From CAYQDR01 sp964416315 (GTDB taxonomy: Bacteria; Methylomirabilota; Methylomirabilia; Rokubacteriales; DASRDR01), in the NCBI GenBank assembly GCA_964416315.1, contig CAYQDR010000136.1, forward strand, positions 1-11,413: a DNA stretch of 11,413 nt. The letters run 5' to 3'. Position 1 is the first letter of the stretch. Each line of letters begins with the position of its first letter. Made by a program: the position numbers and the translations under genes. Positions 6,926 through 11,413 of this stretch are shown piece after piece. The notes beneath the pieces are model-generated. The model saw only the letters and a list, made by a program, of their open reading frames with translations, ran no database searches and was not told where the DNA came from.

Positions 6926-7870
6926 CTAGCCCTCCTTCCCCGCGGGGGAGAGGGATTCCCTCACGAGCTCGGCCAGCATGGCGATGAAGGCGGGATGGTC
7001 CGCCACCGTGGTCGCGCGGTGGAAGCCCACGCCGCACGCCGCCGCGATCTCCCGCGCCTCGACGTCGAGGTCGTAGAGCACCTCGACGTGGTCGCAGACG
7101 AAGCCGATCGGCGCGACGACCACCTGTCGCGCGCCTTCGGCCGCGAGCCGGCGGATCTCGTGGCCCACGTCCGGCTCGAGCCAGGGCTCCTCCGGCCGCC
7201 CGCTCCGACTCTGGTAGCAGACGGACCACCGGGCGTGGCCGACCCGCGCAGCCACGCAGCGCGCCGACTCGGTCAACTGGCGGACGTAGGGCGACGCCTC
7301 GGCCATGGCCACGGGGACGCTGTGGGCCGTGAACAGGAGCGGGGTGGCGGCGCGCGTCGCGGGCGGCACCCCCGCGACCGCCGCCCGGACGCGGTCCGCC
7401 ATCGCCTCGACGAAGCCCGAGCGGGCATACCAGGGCGGCGCGTAGCGCACGGCCGGCGCGCGGGGTCCGACGCGCGCCCGGGCCTCGGCCACGTTCTGCT
7501 GGTAGCGCTCCCAGGACGCCTCGGTCTGATGGGGCGAGAGGATCAGCCCGAGCGCCTCCCGGACGCCGTCGGCCGCCATCGCGGCGAGTGCCTCGTGGAG
7601 ATACGGCGCCCAGTTCCGCATCCCGATGTAGACCCGGAGCGCGAGGCCCCGGGCCTGGAGCCGGGCGCCGAGCGCGTCGGCCTGGCGCCGCGTCAGCTCG
7701 TTGAGGGGCGAGCAGCCGCCGATCCGCTCGTAGTGGTGCGCCACCTCCTCGATCCGCTCGCGCGGGATCGGGCGGCCGCGCGTCACGTTGGCGAGGAAGG
7801 GCCGGATCTCCTCCGCGCTCGAAGGCCCGCCGAAGGCGATCAGCAGGACCGCGTCTAACGGACGGGTCAC
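6926..7870 (-). CDS. hemH: Ferrochelatase (Bacillus/actinobacterial, coproporphyrin-type appearance)
   Basis: This 314-residue enzyme inserts Fe2+ into a porphyrin. The catalytic His183 lies in FTAHSVP and the catalytic Glu263 in CDHVEVLYDLD, almost the same numbers as in B. subtilis (His183, Glu264). The N-terminus LLIAFGGPSSAEEIRPFLAN, then TRGRPIPRERI and GGCSPLNE, resembles actinobacterial and Bacillus enzymes that use coproporphyrin III. The Tyr that contacts metal in B. subtilis (PY) is Ser here. There is no C-terminal Cys set for a [2Fe-2S] cluster and no membrane anchor. GTG at 7870 is preferred because it gives the family-typical N-terminus and has GGGAG upstream. A TTG at 7915 would add 15 atypical residues that lie partly inside the structured repeat. 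It is the middle gene of the haem cluster. Confidence 0.94.
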   Translation of the reverse strand: MTRPLDAVLLIAFGGPSSAEEIRPFLANVTRGRPIPRERIEEVAHHYERIGGCSPLNELTRRQADALGARLQARGLALRVYIGMRNWAPYLHEALAAMAADGVREALGLILSPHQTEASWERYQQNVAEARARVGPRAPAVRYAPPWYARSGFVEAMADRVRAAVAGVPPATRAATPLLFTAHSVPVAMAEASPYVRQLTESARCVAARVGHARWSVCYQSRSGRPEEPWLEPDVGHEIRRLAAEGARQVVVAPIGFVCDHVEVLYDLDVEAREIAAACGVGFHRATTVADHPAFIAMLAELVRESLSPAGKEG

Positions 7871-7910
7871 GGCTTGCTCCCGAGGGTCCGCATGCTGTCG
7901 GTGGCGCCGG

Positions 7911-8020
7911 GCCAAGAACCGAGCAGATCAAGGACGCAGGAAGGAGGCGCCCCGAGGCGTATGCCGCATACGTTGAGGGGCGCCGACGACCGAGGACGCA
8001 GAGATGCGACGGTTATTGGC
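7911..8020 (+). repeat. Structured intergenic element, copy B (complete)
   Basis: This is a nested foldback filling the hemE-hemH gap. Outer arms GCCAAGAACCG (7911-7921) and CGGTTATTGGC (8010-8020) pair at 10 of 11 positions. Middle arms GGCGCCCC (7946-7953) and GGGGCGCC (7977-7984) pair perfectly, and inner arms CGTATG (7958-7963) and CATACG (7967-7972) pair around CCG. Unpaired GAGG and TTGA separate the inner and middle stems. A side hairpin CGCA-GAGA-TGCG lies at 7998-8009. AAGGACGCAG (7930-7939) and GAGGACGCAG (7992-8001) are near-repeats of each other on the two sides. It begins 6 nt after the hemE stop in the mRNA sense. It shares its layout with copy A at 1-80. The family was not recognised; it could be a structured RNA, a REP/MITE-like repeat or an attenuator. 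Confidence 0.75.
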
Positions 8021-8026
8021 ACGGCG

Positions 8027-9049
8027 CTATCGGGTCGACAACTCGTGCACCGCATCCACCAATGCCCGGACGTGCTCCACCGGGGTCTCGGGCAGGACGC
8101 CGTGGCCGAGGTTGAAGACATGGCCGGGCCGGCCACCGGCCCGGTCGAGGATCGTCTGGACCCGCCGCCGGATCTCCGCCGGCGGCGCGAAGAGGGCGGC
8201 CGGGTCGAGGTTGCCCTGCACCGCGACGTCGTGGCCGAGCCGGGCCCAGGCCGCGCCGAGGTCGACCCGCCAGTCGAGCCCGATGACGTCCCCGCCGGCC
8301 TCGCGCATCGCCTCGAGGAGCCCCGCCGTCCCCGTGCCGAAGTGGATGACCGGGACCCCCGGCGGGAGCGCCTGGATCACGGCGCGCGTGTGCGGGAGGA
8401 CGAGGTCCCGGTAGTCGTCGGGCGAGAGGCACCCGACCCAGGAGTCGAAGAGCTGGACTGCCTGCGCGCCCGCAGCGACCTGGCCCTCGAGGTAGCGCGC
8501 GATCGCGCGCGAGAGCCGGCCGAGGAGGGCGTGCCAGGCGCCGGGGTCGGCGTGCATGAGCCGCTTCGTCCAGAGGAAGTCGCGTGACGCGCCGCCCTCG
8601 ACGAGGTACGACGCGACCGTGAACGGCGCGCCGGCGAAGCCGATCAGCGGGACGCGGTCGGCGAGCGCCGCCCGCGCGCGCCGCACCGTCTCGAAGACGA
8701 ACGAGAGCGTCTCCCGCGGGTCCGCCTCCGGGAGCCGCTCGACGTCCGCTGCGGAGCGGACCGGCCGGCGGATCACCGGCCCGTCGCCCCGGGCGAACTC
8801 GAGCCCCACCCCCAGCGGCTCGACGACGAGCAGGATGTCGGCGAAGAGGATCGCCGCGTCCACGCCGAGGCGCTCGACGGGCAGGACCGTCACCTCAGCC
8901 GCCGCCTCGGGGGTCTTGCACAGCTCGAGGAACCCCACGCGCGCCCGGATCGCGCGGTACTCCGGGAGGTAGCGGCCGGCCTGCCGCATGAGCCAGACGG
9001 GCGTGAAGGCGGTCGGGAGGCGACGGCAGGCGGCGAGGAACGGGTGCAA
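8027..9049 (-). CDS. hemE: Uroporphyrinogen decarboxylase
   Basis: This 340-residue cytosolic enzyme removes four carboxyl groups from uroporphyrinogen III to give coproporphyrinogen III. Hallmarks are PVWLMRQAGRYLPEYR (17-32) with the substrate-binding Arg22 and Arg26, Asp71 in FADILLVVEPLGVGL (the catalytic Asp), FDSWVGCLSP, and HVFNLGHGVLPETP with His316 near the C-terminus. Length fits the family. The start is inferred to be TTG at 9049: it gives the usual short lead HPFLAACRR, GGGAGAGG lies about 8 nt upstream, and the frame has no ATG or GTG nearby that gives a normal N-terminus. It is the first gene of the haem cluster, divergent from the CBS protein. Confidence 0.95.
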   Translation of the reverse strand: MHPFLAACRRLPTAFTPVWLMRQAGRYLPEYRAIRARVGFLELCKTPEAAAEVTVLPVERLGVDAAILFADILLVVEPLGVGLEFARGDGPVIRRPVRSAADVERLPEADPRETLSFVFETVRRARAALADRVPLIGFAGAPFTVASYLVEGGASRDFLWTKRLMHADPGAWHALLGRLSRAIARYLEGQVAAGAQAVQLFDSWVGCLSPDDYRDLVLPHTRAVIQALPPGVPVIHFGTGTAGLLEAMREAGGDVIGLDWRVDLGAAWARLGHDVAVQGNLDPAALFAPPAEIRRRVQTILDRAGGRPGHVFNLGHGVLPETPVEHVRALVDAVHELSTR

Positions 9050-9118
9050 CGGCGGGTCCTCTCCCGCGATGATAGCAGAGGCTTGCGCGCCCCGCGGGCG
9101 GCGGGCATTGTAGGGGAT
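9050..9118. promoter_or_regulatory. Divergent promoter region between hemE and the CBS-protein gene
   Basis: This 69-bp gap must hold starts for both directions. On the minus strand, TACAAT (9112-9107) and TATCAT (9075-9070) are -10-like, with no clear -35 partner. On the plus strand, TTGCGC (9083-9088) with CATTGT 17 bp later is a weak match that would give an almost leaderless message. An operator was not identified. The assignments are tentative. Confidence 0.35.
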
Positions 9119-9733
9119 GTGCACGTCTCCGAGTGGATGTCCCGCCCGGTGCACACCGTCGGCCCGGCGACCACGGCCGCCGACGCCGTCGCGCTCCTGC
9201 GCCGGCACCGGATCCGCCACCTCCCGGTCATGGAGGGCGACCGCGTGGTCGGCGTGGTCACGGACCGGGACCTCCGGGGCGTCGCGCCCGACGTCCGCGT
9301 CTCCCAGATCATGAGCCGGCCTGTCGTCGTCGTGAGTCCCCGCACGGCCATCGACAAGGCCGCGCGGCTCCTCTTCGACCGCCGGATCGGCTGCCTCCCG
9401 GTCGTCGAGGACGGCAAGCTCGTCGGCATCCTCACCCAGACGGACGCCGTCGCCGCGCTCGTGGACGTGGTCCGGCTCCAGGTCGGCGGCCGGCACGCCG
9501 AGGTCGCCGTCGCGTACCAGCCCGACGCCATGGCGCTCGCTCACCAGGCGATCCGCCCGCTCGGGCGCGAGGTCGCGCGGCTCGTGGCGGCGACGCTCGA
9601 TCCACCCAGGGCGCGCCCGCCCGAGCGCGTCCGGCTCGACATCGAGACGCGCGAGATGCCCCGCGTGCTGGAGGCGCTCCGCACGGCCGGGCTCGAGATC
9701 GTCTTCGTGCCCAGCGAGAACAACGATGGCTGA
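9119..9733 (+). CDS. CBS-domain-pair protein with probable C-terminal ACT-like domain (AcuB-like)
   Basis: The protein has 204 residues. Two CBS motifs form a Bateman module: residues 1-57 (VSEWMSRPVHTVGPATTAAD, then RHRIRHLPVMEGDRVVGVVT) and 61-117 (SQIMSRPVVVVSPRTAIDKA, then RIGCLPVVEDGKLVGILTQT). Such modules usually bind adenine nucleotides and act as energy or metabolite sensors. Residues 125-198 look like an ACT-type alpha/beta domain (HAEVAVAYQPDAMALAHQAI, then DIETREMPRVLEALRTAGLEI), giving the CBS-CBS-ACT layout known from AcuB. GTG at 9119 was chosen because it begins right at the CBS motif. The overlapping ATG at 9117 is out of frame. The ribosome site is weak (GGGG). Its stop overlaps the next ORF by 8 nt (ATGGCTGA), so it probably shares a transcript with the amidase. 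The ligand and target are unknown. Confidence 0.85.
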   Translation: MHVSEWMSRPVHTVGPATTAADAVALLRRHRIRHLPVMEGDRVVGVVTDRDLRGVAPDVRVSQIMSRPVVVVSPRTAIDKAARLLFDRRIGCLPVVEDGKLVGILTQTDAVAALVDVVRLQVGGRHAEVAVAYQPDAMALAHQAIRPLGREVARLVAATLDPPRARPPERVRLDIETREMPRVLEALRTAGLEIVFVPSENNDG

Positions 9734-9896
9734 GCCGGACGAGCGGCTCCGGACCGAGCTCGCACGGCTCGGCGCCGCGATCGAGCGGGCCGCGGCGGAC
9801 CTTCGCCTCGGCGAGGAGCCGGCCCGCTTCGGGGCGGTGCTCGAGGCCGGCGCGCCGCGCCTGGCACCGACCGCGCCCGAGGCCCGGCGTGACTGA
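9726..9896 (+). CDS. Small 56-residue protein, coupled to the amidase (possible accessory subunit)
   Basis: The ORF ATG (9726) to TGA (9896) exactly bridges the CBS-protein and amidase genes, overlapping both by 8 nt (ATGGCTGA and GTGACTGA). The predicted product is mostly helical and charged: MAEPDERLRTELARLGAAIE, then RAAADLRLGEEPARFGAVLE. It has no Cys, signal or membrane segment. Amidase-signature enzymes are sometimes encoded beside very short GatC-like or AtzG-like (DUF4089) partner subunits, and the position and helical makeup fit that idea. I cannot confirm homology by eye. The double overlap favours a genuine gene over chance. Confidence 0.6.
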   Translation: MAEPDERLRTELARLGAAIERAAADLRLGEEPARFGAVLEAGAPRLAPTAPEARRD

Positions 9897-11292
9897 CCGG
9901 CCGATCGTCGAGCTGGCCGCGGCGATCCGCGCCCGCGAGCTCTCCCCCGTCGAGCTCGTGCGGGCGTGTCTCGACCGGATCGAGCGCCTGGATGGCCGGC
10001 TCCGTGCCTTCATCACCGTGGACGCCGAGGAGGCGCTGCGCGCGGCCAGGGCGCGCGAGGCCGAGGTCCAGGCCGAGCGGCTCTGCGGTCCGCTCCACGG
10101 CATCCCGCTCGCCTGGAAGGATCTCTTTGCGGTCCGGGGCCTCCCGACGTCGTGCGGGACGAAGATCGCCGACTACTTCGCGACCGCGCAGGACGCGACG
10201 GCCGTCGCACGGCTGACCGCGACCGGGGCGATCACGCTGGGCAAGCTCAACATGACCGAGCTCGCCCTCGGCCCCTTCGGGGACAACGCCCACCACGGCG
10301 ACGTCCAGAACCCCTGGCGGCCGGGCCACGCCTCGGGGGGCTCCTCGAGCGGCTCCGGCGCCGCGGTGGCGGCGGGTCTCGCGTGCGGGGCCCTCGGGAC
10401 CGACACCGGCGGCTCGATCCGGCTCCCGGCGGCCTGCTGCGGGATCGTGGGGCTCAAGCCGACCTACGGCCGGGTGAGCCGGGCGGGCGTGATGCCGCTC
10501 TCCTGGTCGCTCGACCACGCGGGGCCGATGGCGCGGACCGTCCGCGACGTGGCGCTCCTCACCGGGATCATCGCCGGTCACGACCCCGAGGACGCGACGA
10601 CGAGCCTGCGGCCGGTGCCGGATTATCTCGCGGGGCTGGACGCGCCGGTCGCGGGGCTCCGGATCGGCGTGCCCCGGAACTACTACTGGGACGGCGTGGA
10701 CCCCGAGGTCGGCGACGCCGCGCGCGCGGCGATCCGCGTCCTCGAGGGCCTCGGCGCCCGCGTGGACGAGCTCGAGCTCCCCGACCCGCAGGTCCTCGTG
10801 GACGTCTCCAACGTGATCGCGCGGAGCGAGAGCGCGGCGGTCCACGCACGGCTCGTCCGGGAGCAGCCCCACGCGCTCCAGCCCACCGTGCGGGCGCGGC
10901 TCGAGGTCGGCTTCCACATCCCGGCCTACGAGTACCTGCAGGCCTCGCGGCTCCGCGCCCGGCTCGCCGAGGCGTTCGGGCGGGAGGTCTTCGCTCGGGT
11001 GGACGCGCTCGCGACGCCCACGATCCCCGAGCCGCCGCCGGCCTACGCCGCGGCCAAGGCGGGGAGCGCGGAGGAGGTGGTCCAGCGGATGGGCCGCTTC
11101 TCCCGCCTCACCCGCCCCTTCAACACGCTCGGGGTGCCCGTGCTGAGCGTGCCCTGCGGCGTCTCACGGGACGGCCTTCCCCTCGGCCTCCAGCTCGCCG
11201 GCCGCCCCTTCGATGAGGCCACGGTCCTGCGGCTCGGGCACGCCTACGAGCAGGCCGCGGGCTGGTCCCGCCGCCAGCCCTCTCTCTCCTGA
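9889..11292 (+). CDS. Amidase-signature family hydrolase (GatA-like)
   Basis: This 467-residue enzyme hydrolyses, or transfers ammonia from, an amide. The Ser-cisSer-Lys triad is complete: Lys77 in GIPLAWKDLF, cis-Ser152 in GGSSSGSGAAVAAG, and nucleophile Ser176 in TDTGGSIRLPA. The spacing matches S. aureus GatA (79, 154, 178). Other family landmarks are GPLHGIPLAWKD, ITLGKLNMTELALGP, NPW-R-GHASGGSS, GIVGLKPTYGRVSR and a C-terminal GVPVLSVPCG...LPLGLQLAGRPFDE stretch. No gatB or classical gatC adjoins it, so a stand-alone or small-subunit-assisted amidase is more likely than the GatCAB transamidosome enzyme, but GatA is not excluded. GTG at 9889 starts the normal N-terminus and overlaps the small ORF stop by 8 nt, with GAGG upstream. 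Confidence 0.9.
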   Translation: MTDRPIVELAAAIRARELSPVELVRACLDRIERLDGRLRAFITVDAEEALRAARAREAEVQAERLCGPLHGIPLAWKDLFAVRGLPTSCGTKIADYFATAQDATAVARLTATGAITLGKLNMTELALGPFGDNAHHGDVQNPWRPGHASGGSSSGSGAAVAAGLACGALGTDTGGSIRLPAACCGIVGLKPTYGRVSRAGVMPLSWSLDHAGPMARTVRDVALLTGIIAGHDPEDATTSLRPVPDYLAGLDAPVAGLRIGVPRNYYWDGVDPEVGDAARAAIRVLEGLGARVDELELPDPQVLVDVSNVIARSESAAVHARLVREQPHALQPTVRARLEVGFHIPAYEYLQASRLRARLAEAFGREVFARVDALATPTIPEPPPAYAAAKAGSAEEVVQRMGRFSRLTRPFNTLGVPVLSVPCGVSRDGLPLGLQLAGRPFDEATVLRLGHAYEQAAGWSRRQPSLS

Positions 11293-11326
11293 GAACGCTC
11301 CTGGAGGTCGCCCAGTTTTCCTTCGG

Positions 11327-11352
11327 ATTCTGCGTATAATATTCCGCAGAAT
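11327..11352 (+). promoter_or_regulatory. Promoter-like TATAAT inside an 8-bp dyad (putative operator)
   Basis: ATTCTGCG (11327-11334) and CGCAGAAT (11345-11352) are a perfect inverted repeat with a 10-bp spacer that holds TATAAT (11335-11340). No good -35 is seen (AT-richer GTTTTC at 11315-11320 is too close). A dyad over a -10 box is the usual layout of an autorepressed promoter such as those of toxin-antitoxin or small regulator operons. The region is clearly richer in A and T than its neighbours. Confidence 0.5.
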
Positions 11353-11366
11353 TTGACGCAGTCGGA

Positions 11367-11413
11367 GTAGAGATGACGGTTACCCGTAACCCCCTCCACG
11401 GATCCGGACGTGC
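11367..11413 (-). mobile_element. Probable 3' end of a group II intron (domains V-VI), rest beyond the window
   Basis: On the minus strand the sequence begins GCACGTCCGGATCC (11413-11400). This resembles the 3' half of a group II intron domain V, whose 5' half would be a GAGCCGGATGC-like strand to the right of the window. A G-run follows, then GGTTACGGGTAACC (11391-11378), a perfect 6-bp palindrome suitable as domain VI. The putative 3' end is CTAC at 11370-11367, as in group IIC introns. Domain V cannot be completed here, so this rests on recognition of a half-motif. A reverse transcriptase would be expected further right on the minus strand. Confidence 0.45.

Noticed and set aside
5479..6987. 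502-codon plus-strand open frame opposite hemY
   Set aside because: It is the shadow of the PPOX gene, whose own frame has complete FAD motifs.
7871..7915. Longer hemH start (TTG at 7915)
   Set aside because: It adds residues absent from ferrochelatases and runs into the structured element; GTG at 7870 has a ribosome site and the normal N-terminus.
9117..9314. ATG at 9117 as start of a plus-strand gene
   Set aside because: This frame gives Ser/Arg-rich sequence without domains. The CBS motifs are in the frame starting with GTG at 9119.
11373..11413. A new gene starting at ATG 11373, for example an antitoxin
   Set aside because: It has a plausible ribosome site and promoter, but the 13 visible codons match what antisense of a group II intron end would give. 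It was not called as a gene.
1..11413. tRNA or rRNA genes
   Set aside because: No cloverleaf, TTCGANTC-type T-loop or rRNA core sequence was seen on either strand outside the coding regions.

Overview
This is an 11.4 kb, very GC-rich (about 70%) bacterial chromosomal fragment with tightly packed genes. Everything from 81 to 9049 runs on the minus strand and everything from 9119 to 11292 on the plus strand, so the two halves diverge from a 69-bp gap. The solute-binding protein has a cleavable Sec signal and no lipobox, which suggests a diderm (periplasm-bearing) cell. GC content, Liv transporter genes, GTG/TTG starts and dense packing fit a soil or groundwater lineage such as Candidatus Rokubacteria/Methylomirabilota or a high-GC deltaproteobacterium. 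That placement is inference only.

Minus strand, in transcription order. (1) A haem cluster: hemE (TTG start, 9049 to 8027), hemH (GTG start, 7870 to 6926) and a hemY/PPOX-type oxidase (GTG start, 6924 to 5500), in the same order as hemEHY of Bacillus. HemE makes coproporphyrinogen III, the oxidase aromatises a porphyrinogen and HemH inserts iron. The ferrochelatase looks like the Bacillus/actinobacterial (coproporphyrin) type. (2) A good sigma-70-like promoter (5434-5463) precedes a secreted two-domain protein whose C-terminal half resembles mycobacterial MmpS. (3) A branched-chain amino acid or amide-type ABC importer follows: livK (binding protein), livH (permease) and a single-polypeptide LivM-LivG fusion. 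The second ATPase, livF, is not in the window.

Plus strand. A CBS-pair protein with a probable ACT-like tail, a 56-codon ORF and an amidase-signature (GatA-like) hydrolase are joined by two 8-nt stop/start overlaps, so they form a translationally coupled operon.

Non-coding structure is the most unusual part. Two copies of an unidentified structured intergenic element lie at 1-80 (cut by the window edge) and 7911-8020. Both sit directly after the stop codon of a minus-strand gene. They share internal-loop and hairpin sequences, while their paired stems differ in sequence. Between livK and livH, a 104-bp tandem repeat duplicates the livH translation start with a G-run array directly upstream of each copy. 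The window ends with a TATAAT box inside an 8-bp dyad, followed by sequence resembling the 3' end of a group II intron on the minus strand.
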